A stretch of 64,000 nt of DNA. It comes from Kluyvera genomosp. 1. GTDB lineage: Bacteria; Pseudomonadota; Gammaproteobacteria; Enterobacterales; Enterobacteriaceae. Made by a program: the position numbers and the translations under genes. This document shows positions 55,948 to 64,000 of this stretch, in pieces. The notes beneath the pieces are model-generated. The model was given only the letters and a program-made list of their open reading frames with translations, was not told where the DNA came from and did not search any database. The stretch is from positions 1 through 64,000 of the forward strand of contig NZ_LGHZ01000005.1 of assembly GCF_001266615.1 (NCBI RefSeq), read 5' to 3'. Position 1 is the stretch's first letter; each line of letters starts with the position of its first letter.

Positions 55948-56109
55948 TCAACCGGCCCTGCCGTGTTCCGCGAAGGAACATCTGGCAGGGCAGGCTAAAT
56001 AAAAAAGAGATTTCAGAGTCAGGCCGGGATTCACCTCCCGTCAACACGGTCGTACATCCAGCCGGTTGCCTGATTCCTTGCATTGAGTGATGTACGGAGT
56101 TAAAGAGCA
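55948..56109 (+). promoter_or_regulatory. Structured iscR-iscS intergenic RNA segment
   Basis: A 162-base untranslated spacer with a strong hairpin (accggccctgcc with ggcagggc, about 55951-55999) and further pairing toward the iscS ribosome binding site. In E. coli this segment protects the iscR 5' fragment when RyhB pairs near iscS. Similar use here is inferred. Confidence 0.6.
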
Positions 56110-57324
56110 ATGAAATTACCGATCTATCTCGACTACTCCGCAACCACGCCGGTGGACCCGCGTGTTGCCGAGAAAATGATGCAGTGTCTGACCCTGGACG
56201 GAAACTTTGGTAACCCCGCTTCCCGTTCACACCGTTTCGGCTGGCATGCTGAAGAGGCGGTAGATATCGCCCGTAACCAGATTGCCGAGCTCGTTGGTGC
56301 AGACCCGCGTGAAATCGTATTTACTTCCGGTGCGACTGAATCCGATAACCTGGCGATTAAAGGTGCTGCCAACTTTTATCAGAAAAAAGGCAAGCACATC
56401 ATCACCAGCAAAACCGAGCATAAAGCCGTTCTGGATACCTGCCGTCAGCTTGAGCGTGAAGGTTTTGAGATTACCTATCTGGCGCCACAGCGCAATGGGA
56501 TTATTGACCTGAAAGAGCTCGAAGCGGCGATGCGTGATGACACCATCCTCGTTTCCATCATGCACGTGAACAACGAAATCGGCGTGGTGCAGGATATCGC
56601 GACTATCGGCGAAATGTGCCGTGCGCGCGGCATCATCTATCACGTTGATGCGACTCAGAGCGTGGGCAAACTGCCAATCGACCTGAGCCAGCTGAAAGTT
56701 GACCTGATGTCCTTCTCCGGTCACAAAATCTACGGTCCAAAAGGTATCGGCGCACTGTACGTTCGTCGTAAACCACGTATCCGTATCGAAGCGCAAATGC
56801 ACGGCGGCGGTCACGAGCGCGGTATGCGTTCCGGTACTCTGCCTGTCCACCAGATCGTCGGTATGGGTGAAGCTTACCGTATCGCGAAAGAAGAGATGGA
56901 AACTGAGATGGCGCGTCTGCGCGGTCTGCGTAACCGTCTGTGGAACGGCGTGAAAGATATGGAAGAGGTTTACCTTAACGGTGATCTCGAGCAGGGCGCA
57001 CCAAACATCCTCAACGTCAGCTTCAACTTTGTTGAAGGCGAGTCGCTGATCATGGCGCTGAAAGACCTGGCCGTCTCTTCCGGTTCTGCCTGTACTTCCG
57101 CAAGCCTTGAGCCATCCTACGTGCTGCGCGCGCTGGGTATGACTGATGAGCTGGCGCATAGCTCTATTCGTTTCTCTTTAGGTCGTTTCACTACCGAAGA
57201 AGAGATTGACTACGCCATCAATCTGGTTCGCAACTCCATTGGCCGTCTGCGCGACCTTTCTCCACTGTGGGAAATGTTCAAGCAGGGCGTGGATCTGAAC
57301 AGCATTGAATGGTCACATCATTAA
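56110..57324 (+). CDS. iscS: Cysteine desulfurase IscS
   Basis: PLP enzyme that takes sulfur from cysteine for Fe-S clusters, thiamine and tRNA thiolation. The 404 residues match E. coli IscS: PLP Lys206 in [12 protein letters not shown] and the persulfide Cys328 in [13 protein letters not shown]. Second gene of the isc operon. Confidence 0.98.
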   Translation: MKLPIYLDYSATTPVDPRVAEKMMQCLTLDGNFGNPASRSHRFGWHAEEAVDIARNQIAELVGADPREIVFTSGATESDNLAIKGAANFYQKKGKHIITSKTEHKAVLDTCRQLEREGFEITYLAPQRNGIIDLKELEAAMRDDTILVSIMHVNNEIGVVQDIATIGEMCRARGIIYHVDATQSVGKLPIDLSQLKVDLMSFSGHKIYGPKGIGALYVRRKPRIRIEAQMHGGGHERGMRSGTLPVHQIVGMGEAYRIAKEEMETEMARLRGLRNRLWNGVKDMEEVYLNGDLEQGAPNILNVSFNFVEGESLIMALKDLAVSSGSACTSASLEPSYVLRALGMTDELAHSSIRFSLGRFTTEEEIDYAINLVRNSIGRLRDLSPLWEMFKQGVDLNSIEWSHH

Positions 57325-57347
57325 TCGGTAGATAAGGAGAATTCATC

Positions 57348-57734
57348 ATGGCTTACAGCGAAAAAGTAATCGATCACTACGAGAACCCACGTAACGTCGG
57401 TTCCTTCGACAACAGCGACGATAGCGTCGGCAGCGGCATGGTCGGTGCACCGGCCTGCGGCGACGTGATGAAGTTGCAGATTAAAGTCAACAATGAAGGT
57501 ATCATTGAAGACGCGCGTTTCAAGACTTACGGCTGCGGTTCCGCCATTGCTTCCAGCTCTCTGGTTACCGAATGGGTAAAAGGGAAATCGCTGGACGAAG
57601 CACAGGCGATTAAAAACACCGATATCGCAGACGAGCTTGAACTGCCACCAGTGAAAATTCACTGTTCTATCCTGGCAGAAGACGCGATTAAAGCCGCGAT
57701 TGCGGACTACAAAAGCAAACGTGAAGCAAAATAA
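57348..57734 (+). CDS. iscU: Fe-S cluster scaffold IscU
   Basis: Scaffold on which IscS and ferredoxin build [2Fe-2S] clusters. The 128 residues hold the ligand cysteines Cys37 (GAPACGDVM), Cys63 (YGCGSAI) and Cys106 (KIHCSILAEDA), plus the LPPVK motif recognised by HscA. It follows iscS after 23 bases. Confidence 0.98.
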   Translation: MAYSEKVIDHYENPRNVGSFDNSDDSVGSGMVGAPACGDVMKLQIKVNNEGIIEDARFKTYGCGSAIASSSLVTEWVKGKSLDEAQAIKNTDIADELELPPVKIHCSILAEDAIKAAIADYKSKREAK

Positions 57735-57752
57735 TTAAGAGTTGAGGTTATT

Positions 57753-58076
57753 ATGTCGATTTCCTTAAGCGACAGTGCAGCAGAGCGAGTCAATACCTTC
57801 TTGTCAAACCGCGGTAAAGGGTTTGGCCTGCGCCTGGGCGTTAGAACGTCCGGCTGTTCAGGTATGGCCTATGTACTGGAATTTGTTGACGAGCCGGCGG
57901 CAGAAGACACCGTATTCGAAGACAAAGGCGTGAAGGTTGTCATCGACGGTAAAAGCCTGCAATTTCTTGATGGTACGCAGCTGGACTTCGTGAAAGAAGG
58001 TCTGAACGAAGGGTTTAAATTTACTAACCCGAATGTGAAAGACGAGTGCGGCTGCGGCGAAAGCTTTAACGTCTAG
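57753..58076 (+). CDS. iscA: Iron-sulfur cluster assembly protein IscA
   Basis: A-type carrier of 107 residues that delivers Fe or [4Fe-4S] clusters. The three conserved cysteines are Cys35 (TSGCSGMAY), Cys99 and Cys101 (ECGCGESF). It follows iscU after 18 bases. Confidence 0.97.
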   Translation: MSISLSDSAAERVNTFLSNRGKGFGLRLGVRTSGCSGMAYVLEFVDEPAAEDTVFEDKGVKVVIDGKSLQFLDGTQLDFVKEGLNEGFKFTNPNVKDECGCGESFNV

Positions 58077-58096
58077 TGTTGAGTCCTGCCAACCCC

Positions 58097-58137
58097 ACTC
58101 ATGGTTTCATCGCTGTGCGTGGGGTTTGTTTTAAATA
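58097..58137 (+). terminator. Possible attenuating hairpin between iscA and hscB
   Basis: The stem aaccccac/gtggggtt, with a long loop, is followed by TGTTTT. It resembles a weak terminator or processing site within the operon, which could lower hscBA-fdx expression. Confidence 0.45.
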
Positions 58138-58155
58138 GTTAACCCTGAGATCGTC

Positions 58156-58671
58156 ATGGATTACTTTACTCTTTTTAGTTTGCCAGCCGATTATCACGTA
58201 GACACTCAGGCCCTTGCGGCACGTTTCCAGGACCTGCAGCGTCAGAATCACCCCGACCGTTTTGCCAGCGCCAGCGACGCCGAACAGCTTGCTGCGGTTC
58301 AGCGCTCCGCCAACATTAACCAGGCATGGCAAACTCTGCGTCACCCGCTGACGCGTGCGGAATATCTGCTCTCCCTGCACGGTTTTGACCTCTCATCCGA
58401 ACAGCACACCGTCCGCGATACCGCGTTCCTGATGGAACAGCTGGAACTGCGCGAAGAGCTTGATGAGATTGAACAGGCGAAAGATACAGACCGCCTTGAA
58501 AACCTGCAAAAACGCATTAAAACAATGTATACCCAACGCCAGCAGCAGATGGTGGCGGAATTAGACGCTAAGACGTGGGATGCGGCGGCGGATACCGTGC
58601 GTAAGCTGCGTTTTCTCGATAAACTCCAAAGCAGCGCTGAATTACTCGAAGAAAAGCTGCTCGATTTCTGA
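58156..58671 (+). CDS. hscB: Co-chaperone HscB
   Basis: J-domain partner that brings IscU to HscA and stimulates its ATPase. The 171 residues have the J domain with the HPD motif (QNHPDRFAS, about residues 31-35) and a C-terminal three-helix IscU-binding domain. It precedes hscA by 15 bases. Confidence 0.97.
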   Translation: MDYFTLFSLPADYHVDTQALAARFQDLQRQNHPDRFASASDAEQLAAVQRSANINQAWQTLRHPLTRAEYLLSLHGFDLSSEQHTVRDTAFLMEQLELREELDEIEQAKDTDRLENLQKRIKTMYTQRQQQMVAELDAKTWDAAADTVRKLRFLDKLQSSAELLEEKLLDF

Positions 58672-58686
58672 TTTTGGAAGCTTAAC

Positions 58687-60537
58687 ATGGCCTTATTACA
58701 AATTAGTGAGCCGGGGCTGAGTGCCGCACCGCACCAGCGTCGTCTGGCGGTGGGCATCGATTTAGGCACCACCAATTCCCTGGTGGCGACCGTGCGTAGC
58801 GGCCAGGCTGAGACGTTGGCTGATAGCCAGGGGCGTCACCTGCTGCCGTCCGTCGTGCATTACCAGGCACAGGGTCACGTCGTCGGCTACGATGCGCGTG
58901 CTAACGCCGCGCAGGATCCGGCCAATACCATCAGCTCCGTAAAACGCATGATGGGGCGCTCGCTGGCGGACATTCAGGCGCGTTACCCACATCTGCCGTA
59001 TCAGTTCCAGGCCAGTGAAAACGGCCTGCCGATGCTGGTGACTGACGCCGGCGTCCTGAACCCGATTCGCGTCTCCGCTGATATCCTCAAAGCGTTGGCC
59101 GCACGCGCAACGGAATCCCTTGCGGGTGAACTGGACGGCGTGGTGATTACCGTTCCGGCCTACTTTGATGATGCCCAGCGTCAGGGCACCAAAGACGCCG
59201 CGCGTCTGGCGGGCCTGCACGTTCTGCGTCTGCTCAATGAACCGACCGCAGCAGCCATTGCCTACGGCCTTGACTCCGGTCAGGAAGGCGTGATTGCCGT
59301 TTATGATCTCGGCGGTGGGACGTTTGATATCTCCATTTTGCGTCTGAGCCGTGGCGTGTTTGAAGTGCTGGCGACCGGCGGTGATTCCGCGCTGGGCGGC
59401 GATGACTTTGACCACCTGCTGGCTGACCATATCCGCGAACAGGCGGGTATTGCCGATCGCAGTGACAACCGCGTACAGCGCGAGCTGTTGGATGCTGCTA
59501 TCGCTGCCAAAATTGCGCTGAGCGACGCCGATAGCGTTACCGTTGAGGTGGCCGGCTGGAAAGGCGAGGTCACTCGCGAACAGTTTAACGAACTCATTTC
59601 TGCGCTGGTGAAGCGCACGCTGCTGGCCTGTCGTCGCGCGCTGAAAGACGCGGGCGTGGAAGCCGAAGAAGTGAAAGACGTGGTGATGGTCGGTGGTTCA
59701 ACTCGCGTGCCATTGGTGCGTGAACGCGTGGGCGAATTCTTTGGCCGCACGCCGCTGACATCTATCGACCCGGACAAAGTTGTCGCCATCGGCGCAGCCG
59801 TTCAGGCCGATATTCTGGTGGGCAACAAGCCGGACAGCGAAATGCTGCTGCTGGATGTGATCCCACTGTCGCTGGGCCTCGAAACCATGGGCGGCCTGGT
59901 GGAGAAAGTGATCCCGCGTAATACCACCATTCCGGTGGCGCGTGCGCAGGAGTTTACGACTTTCAAAGACGGCCAGACCGCGATGTCCATCCACGTGATG
60001 CAAGGGGAACGTGAACTGGTGCAGGATTGTCGCTCGCTGGCTCGTTTTGCGCTGCGCGGTATTCCGGCATTACCGGCGGGTGGCGCGCATATTCGCGTGA
60101 CCTTCCAGGTCGATGCCGATGGTCTCCTCAGCGTTACGGCAATGGAGAAATCCACTGGCGTTGAATCCTCCATTCAGGTGAAACCGTCCTACGGTCTGAC
60201 CGATGGCGAAATCGCTACCATGATTAAAGATTCCATGAGCTACGCCGAGCAAGACGTGAAAGCACGCATGCTGGCGGAGCAGAAAGTGGAAGCCGCTCGC
60301 GTGCTGGAAAGCCTGCACAGCGCGCTTGCTGCTGATGCCGCGCTGTTAAGCGCCGCAGAGCGTCAGGACATTGACCGCGTCGCCGCCGAACTGAGCGCGG
60401 CAGCCGAGGGCGATGATACTGACGCCATAGAACAAGCCATTAAAAACGTTGACAAACAAACCCAGGAATTCGCCGCTCGTCGTATGGACCAATCCGTCCG
60501 TATGGCGCTGAAAGGCCAATCCGTGGACGAGGTTTAA
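58687..60537 (+). CDS. hscA: Hsp70-type chaperone HscA
   Basis: Specialised Hsp70 that releases clusters from IscU by binding its LPPVK motif. The 616 residues have the ATPase domain ([26 protein letters not shown]) and the substrate domain from about 390. Length equals E. coli HscA. It is followed after one base by fdx. Confidence 0.98.
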   Translation: MALLQISEPGLSAAPHQRRLAVGIDLGTTNSLVATVRSGQAETLADSQGRHLLPSVVHYQAQGHVVGYDARANAAQDPANTISSVKRMMGRSLADIQARYPHLPYQFQASENGLPMLVTDAGVLNPIRVSADILKALAARATESLAGELDGVVITVPAYFDDAQRQGTKDAARLAGLHVLRLLNEPTAAAIAYGLDSGQEGVIAVYDLGGGTFDISILRLSRGVFEVLATGGDSALGGDDFDHLLADHIREQAGIADRSDNRVQRELLDAAIAAKIALSDADSVTVEVAGWKGEVTREQFNELISALVKRTLLACRRALKDAGVEAEEVKDVVMVGGSTRVPLVRERVGEFFGRTPLTSIDPDKVVAIGAAVQADILVGNKPDSEMLLLDVIPLSLGLETMGGLVEKVIPRNTTIPVARAQEFTTFKDGQTAMSIHVMQGERELVQDCRSLARFALRGIPALPAGGAHIRVTFQVDADGLLSVTAMEKSTGVESSIQVKPSYGLTDGEIATMIKDSMSYAEQDVKARMLAEQKVEAARVLESLHSALAADAALLSAAERQDIDRVAAELSAAAEGDDTDAIEQAIKNVDKQTQEFAARRMDQSVRMALKGQSVDEV

Positions 60538-60538
60538 T

Positions 60539-60874
60539 ATGCCAAAGATTGTGATTTTGCCTCATCAGGACCTGTGTCCGGATGGCGCGGTTTTGGAAGC
60601 TGAAAGCGGTGAAACTATTCTCAACGTTGCTCTGCGTAACGGTATTGAGATTGAACATGCCTGTGAGAAATCCTGTGCGTGCACCACCTGCCACTGCATC
60701 GTCCGCGAAGGTTTTGATTCGCTGGCGGAAAGTACGGAAGACGAAGACGACATGCTGGATAAAGCGTGGGGTCTGGAGCCGGATAGCCGCTTAAGCTGTC
60801 AGGCGCGCGTTGCCGACGAAGATCTGGTGGTCGAAATTCCGCGTTACACAATTAACCACGCGCGCGAGCACTAA
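60539..60874 (+). CDS. fdx: [2Fe-2S] ferredoxin (isc)
   Basis: Adrenodoxin-type ferredoxin of 111 residues that supplies electrons for cluster assembly. The ligands are in [12 protein letters not shown] (C-x5-C-x2-C) with the fourth cysteine in SRLSCQARV. Confidence 0.98.
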   Translation: MPKIVILPHQDLCPDGAVLEAESGETILNVALRNGIEIEHACEKSCACTTCHCIVREGFDSLAESTEDEDDMLDKAWGLEPDSRLSCQARVADEDLVVEIPRYTINHAREH

Positions 60875-60885
60875 CAGGGGATAGT

Positions 60886-61086
60886 ATGGGACTGAAGTGG
60901 ACTGACAGCCGCGAAATCGGCGAAGCGCTGTACGATGCCTTCCCGGACACCGATCCGAAGACCGTACGTTTCACTGACCTGCACCAATGGATTTGTGACC
61001 TCGAAGATTTTGATGATGACCCTCAGGCATCAAATGAAAAAATTCTTGAGGCAATTCTGTTAGTCTGGTTGGATGAAGCAGACTAA
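60886..61086 (+). CDS. iscX: Fe-S assembly protein IscX
   Basis: Small acidic adaptor of 66 residues that binds IscS and iron and slows desulfurase activity. It begins [17 protein letters not shown] and has the acidic patch DLEDFDDDP. It is the last of the Fe-S-specific genes in the operon. Confidence 0.97.
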   Translation: MGLKWTDSREIGEALYDAFPDTDPKTVRFTDLHQWICDLEDFDDDPQASNEKILEAILLVWLDEAD

Positions 61087-61173
61087 TTTCGCGTCATGAT
61101 TCACGTTGCAGATGCATTGGCTGCGTTTACTGGTCAATTTCCTGTAACGTGAAGCATTGAGTGAAAATTTCTT

Positions 61174-61202
61174 AACGGGCTGCCATTGGGCGGCCCGTTT
61201 GC
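61174..61202 (+). terminator. Hairpin between iscX and pepB
   Basis: The strong stem aacgggctgcc/ggcggcccgtt with an ATTG loop is followed by only a short T tract. It may terminate or stabilise the isc mRNA; partial read-through to pepB is possible. Confidence 0.5.
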
Positions 61203-61219
61203 TAATAAGGATAAATAAA

Positions 61220-62503
61220 ATGACAGAAGCGATGAAAATTACCCTGTCTACCCAGCCAGCCGACGCGCGCTGGGGTGACAAAGCGACTTATAGCATTAAT
61301 GACGACGGCATTTCCCTGCACCTTACCGGCCGTGATGACGCGGGCCTGATTCAGCGCGCAGCGCGTAAAATTGACGGCATGGGCATCAAGCACGTTGCGC
61401 TTGCCGGTGAAGGCTGGGACGTTGAACGCGCCTGGGCTTTCTGGTCTGGCTATAAAGGGCCGAAAGGCAGCCGTCAGGTTGAGTGGCCTGAACTGGATGA
61501 TGTGCAAAAAGCCGAGCTGGATAACCGTCTCACCTATATTGATTGGGTACGCGACACCATCAACGCCCCAGCGGAAGAGCTCGGGCCAGAGCAACTGGCA
61601 CAGCGTGCTGTTGATCTGCTGTGCGGCGTGGCCTGTGACCACGTTTCCTACCGTATTACCAAAGGCGACGATCTACGTGAGCAGAACTATATGGGCCTGC
61701 ACACCGTGGGACGTGGTTCCGATCGCCCACCGGTTCTTCTGACGCTGGACTACAACCCAACCGGCGATAAAGAAGCGCCGGTTTATGCTTGCCTGGTGGG
61801 TAAAGGGATTACCTTCGATTCCGGTGGCTACAGCATTAAACAGAGCGCCTTTATGGATTCGATGAAGTCCGATATGGGCGGTGCGGCAACCGTAACCGGC
61901 GCGCTGGCATTGGCTATCACTCGTGGCCTTAACAAGCGCGTGAAGCTGTTCCTGCTCTGTGCCGACAACCTGATCAGCGGTAACGCCTTTAAGCTTGGCG
62001 ACATCATTCACTACCGTAACGGTAAAAATGTCGAAGTGATGAACACCGATGCCGAAGGGCGCTTAGTGTTAGCGGATGGTCTGATTGATGCCAGCGCGCA
62101 GAAACCAGAGCTGATTATTGATGCGGCGACCCTGACCGGAGCGGCAAAAACCGCGCTGGGTAACGACTACCACGCACTGTTCAGCTTCGACGACCAGTTG
62201 GCGAACCGTCTGCTGGCAAGCGCGCAGGCAGAGAACGAAGCCTTCTGGCGTCTGCCGCTGGCCGAGTTCCACCGTAACCAGCTGCCGTCCAATTTTGCTG
62301 AACTGAACAACACCGGCAGCGCAGCCTACCCGGCCGGTGCGAGCACCGCAGCGGGCTTCCTGTCCCACTTCGTGGAAAACTACCATAAGGGCTGGCTGCA
62401 TATCGACTGTTCGGCAACCTACCGTAAATCTGCCGTTGAGCAGTGGTCGGCGGGTGCGACCGGTCTGGGTGTGCGCACGATTGCCAATCTGTTGACCGCT
62501 TAG
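61220..62503 (+). CDS. pepB: Aminopeptidase B
   Basis: Cytosolic M17 leucyl-type aminopeptidase that needs two metal ions. The 427 residues include the metal/active-site segments [14 protein letters not shown] and the family signature [14 protein letters not shown]. The start [12 protein letters not shown] (61220) is chosen since it gives the E. coli length and follows AAGGA; the frame extends 21 codons upstream through a hairpin. Confidence 0.96.
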   Translation: MTEAMKITLSTQPADARWGDKATYSINDDGISLHLTGRDDAGLIQRAARKIDGMGIKHVALAGEGWDVERAWAFWSGYKGPKGSRQVEWPELDDVQKAELDNRLTYIDWVRDTINAPAEELGPEQLAQRAVDLLCGVACDHVSYRITKGDDLREQNYMGLHTVGRGSDRPPVLLTLDYNPTGDKEAPVYACLVGKGITFDSGGYSIKQSAFMDSMKSDMGGAATVTGALALAITRGLNKRVKLFLLCADNLISGNAFKLGDIIHYRNGKNVEVMNTDAEGRLVLADGLIDASAQKPELIIDAATLTGAAKTALGNDYHALFSFDDQLANRLLASAQAENEAFWRLPLAEFHRNQLPSNFAELNNTGSAAYPAGASTAAGFLSHFVENYHKGWLHIDCSATYRKSAVEQWSAGATGLGVRTIANLLTA

Positions 62504-62511
62504 TCATTTTC

Positions 62512-62641
62512 GCTCCTCACCCTAACCCTCTCCCCAAAGGGGAGAGGGTACTGATCGACTCTTTCCCTTGACGCATAAGCTGAAGTGAGGAGCCGGCTTT
62601 CTCCCTCGCCCCTTTGAGAAGAGGGACGGAGTGAGGGGAAT
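62512..62641. repeat. Large inverted repeat between pepB and sseB
   Basis: Two arms of about 37 bases point toward each other. The left arm (about 62512-62548) reads ctcctcaccctaaccctctc and then ccaaaggggagaggg; the right arm (about 62601-62638) is its approximate complement, ending ggacggagtgagggg. Each arm can also fold by itself (ctctcccc/ggggagag). The stretch is about 130 bases with terminal symmetry, so it resembles a small non-coding mobile or palindromic element. It ends about 20 bases before the sseB start. Confidence 0.75.
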
Positions 62642-62661
62642 TCATGCCATCTGGAACCACT

Positions 62662-63438
62662 ATGTCCGAAACCAAAAACGAATTAGAAACCCTGCTCGAG
62701 CAGGCTGCCACAGAACCTGCTCACCGTCCGGCGTTCTTCCGCACGTTGCTGGAATCCACCGTTTGGGTACCGGGTACCGCTGCTGATGACCAACAGGTTG
62801 TCGACGACAGCGCGCTTGAGCTACAGCACTGGGAAAAAGATGATGGGACTTCGGTTATCCCTTTCTTTACCTCGCTTGAGGCCTTGCAGCAGGCGGTGAC
62901 CACCGAGCAGGCGTTTGTTGCCATGCCGGTGCGTACGCTGTTTGAGATGACCCTGGGTGAAACACTGTTCCTGAATGCGAAGCTGCCGACCGGCAAAGAG
63001 TTTACCCCACGCGAAATCAGTCATCTGATTGGCGAAGAGGGCAACCCGCTCAGCACGCAGGAAGTTTTAGAAGGCGGCAGCGCGCTGCTGCTCTCTGAAG
63101 TGGCGGAGCCGCCAGCGCAAATGGTGGAGTCGCTGACCACGCTGTTTAAAACCCTGAAAACGGTGAAACGCGCGTTCCTATGCTCAATCAAAGAGCATGC
63201 GGATGAACAGCCAAACCTGCTTATCGGTATCGAAGCGGAAGGGGATATCGAAGAGATTATTCACGCCGCCGGCAGCGTGGCGACTGATACCTTGCCGGGT
63301 GATGAGCCGATTGATATCTGTCAGGTGGTTGAAGGCGAAAAGGGCATTAGCCACTTTATGCTCGCCCATATCACGCCGTTCTATGAAAAACGCTGGGGTA
63401 GCTTCCTGCGTGATTTCAAACAAAACCGCATCATCTAA
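62662..63438 (+). CDS. sseB: Enhanced serine sensitivity protein SseB
   Basis: A 258-residue soluble protein matching E. coli SseB, whose overproduction alters serine sensitivity; its biochemical role is not established. It has the SseB N-terminal domain (about 1-120) and a second SseB C-terminal domain (about 130-255). The ATG at 62662 (MSETKNELETLLEQ) is the family start; an ATG six codons upstream is within the repeat margin. Confidence 0.93.
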   Translation: MSETKNELETLLEQAATEPAHRPAFFRTLLESTVWVPGTAADDQQVVDDSALELQHWEKDDGTSVIPFFTSLEALQQAVTTEQAFVAMPVRTLFEMTLGETLFLNAKLPTGKEFTPREISHLIGEEGNPLSTQEVLEGGSALLLSEVAEPPAQMVESLTTLFKTLKTVKRAFLCSIKEHADEQPNLLIGIEAEGDIEEIIHAAGSVATDTLPGDEPIDICQVVEGEKGISHFMLAHITPFYEKRWGSFLRDFKQNRII

Positions 63439-63450
63439 ACGACGGCTCAC

Positions 63451-63486
63451 GCCGCTTATTAGCCCGTAATCAGGCCGATAAGCGGC
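63451..63486. terminator. Palindrome between sseB and the RpiR-type gene
   Basis: The arms gccgctta and taagcggc with a 20-base loop form a REP-like or terminator-like hairpin between convergent genes. Confidence 0.5.
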
Positions 63487-63489
63487 AAG

Positions 63490-64000
63490 TTATCCCGTCG
63501 CTTCCAGCAGCAGTAAATCCATCAGCAAAACCAGATTCGACTCGAATGAGGTGACGCCTGCGGCCTCTGCGGCGAAGTGCACCGCTTCGTCATAGAGCGC
63601 AAAATGCAAGTCGGCGAGGCCGGCCAACGTATTCGCCGAGACGCGGGTAAATGCCACCACCGTCATGCCGACGTTGCGGGCGATACGCGCTTTATCCAGT
63701 ACCTGCTCCGTCTCACCGCTGCGCGAAACGGCGATAAACACCTGATAGCGCGCGGCGTTGCTGAGAAAAATATTGCGGCTATCGCCCGGCCCGGAAATAA
63801 ATGCCGTCTTGCCCAGCACCTGCAACTTTTTGGTCAGATACTCGGCGAACAGATAGGAAAAGCCTGCGCCGTAGAGAAAAAAATGCTCCTGCTCGCGTAA
63901 CAGACGGGTGAACTGCTGACGTTTTTCTGCCGTCGCCCACTGGAAGGTGAGCTGGTAATTGGCCAGGAAGTGGTTGAACAGCGCCGAGCTTTCACCGGCG
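63490..64000 (-). CDS. RpiR-family regulator, C-terminal part (cut by window end)
   Basis: The frame is open from the right edge of the window to 63490, giving about 170 residues of a longer protein. The sequence has the SIS domain expected in MurR/RpiR regulators: LYGAGFSYLFAEYLTKKLQ, then FIAVSRSGETEQVLDKARIA and VVAFTR. The N-terminal helix-turn-helix lies outside the window. A TTG at 63825 is not the true start. In E. coli, sseA follows sseB; here a sugar-phosphate-type regulator is found, so the gene order departs from K-12. Confidence 0.85.
   Translation of the reverse strand, partial: AGESSALFNHFLANYQLTFQWATAEKRQQFTRLLREQEHFFLYGAGFSYLFAEYLTKKLQVLGKTAFISGPGDSRNIFLSNAARYQVFIAVSRSGETEQVLDKARIARNVGMTVVAFTRVSANTLAGLADLHFALYDEAVHFAAEAAGVTSFESNLVLLMDLLLLEATG

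Noticed and set aside
63438-63490. RyfA small RNA near sseB
   Set aside because: Only about 50 bases separate sseB from the next gene; no room for a 300-base RNA.

Overview
This window is a core-chromosome segment from a member of the Enterobacteriaceae. Almost every gene matches a recognisable Escherichia coli K-12 homologue in the same relative order, from kgtP through the rpoE, rnc, purL, glr, hca and isc blocks to sseB. Differences from the K-12 order point to a related genus (the Enterobacter, Klebsiella or Citrobacter neighbourhood) and not E. coli itself. These are a PTS/dehydratase/GntR cluster between grcA and srmB, loss of the yphB-yphH block, a ZevAB-like metal transport pair between csiE and suhB, and an RpiR-type regulator in place of sseA after sseB. 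I cannot name the species. I see no prophage, transposase, CRISPR array, tRNA or rRNA gene.

Layout. 1-10.4 kb: kgtP, yfiM, pssA, patZ, tapT, trxC, trmG, ung and grcA (2-oxoglutarate uptake, phosphatidylserine synthesis, protein acetylation, tRNA/rRNA modification, uracil repair, anaerobic spare glycyl radical). 10.4-14.0 kb: an accessory sugar locus with a PTS EIIBC permease, a divergent mannonate-dehydratase-like enolase-superfamily enzyme and a GntR/UTRA regulator. 14-24 kb: srmB, trmN6, nadB, then the sigma-E operon rpoE-rseABC and lepA-lepB. 24-32 kb: rnc-era-recO, pdxJ-acpS, yfhL, yfhH, pgpC, tadA and mltF. 32-43 kb: purL, the small RNA GlmY behind a sigma-54 promoter with three GlrR sites, its regulators glrK-qseG-glrR, then glnB, hmp and glyA. 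43-53.5 kb: yphA, the phenylpropionate dioxygenase operon hcaEFCBD with divergent hcaR and hcaT, csiE, and a zevA/zevB-like pair. 53.5-64 kb: suhB, trmJ, the iron-sulfur assembly operon iscRSUA-hscBA-fdx-iscX, pepB, sseB, and the 3' part of an RpiR-family regulator cut by the window end.

Regulatory DNA is readable in many gaps. There are CRP sites before kgtP, the PTS/dehydratase pair and hcaT; an FNR box before grcA; PurR boxes before purL and glyA; a NadR box at nadB; a sigma-E promoter before rpoE; an NsrR-like palindrome before hmp; and tandem type 1 IscR sites before iscR. Intrinsic terminators close most units. The least explained items are the PTS/dehydratase/GntR locus, the ZevAB-like pair, the large inverted repeat between pepB and sseB, and an arginine/glycine/aspartate-rich expansion at the TrmG N-terminus. 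I found nothing that clearly amounts to a wholly new system.
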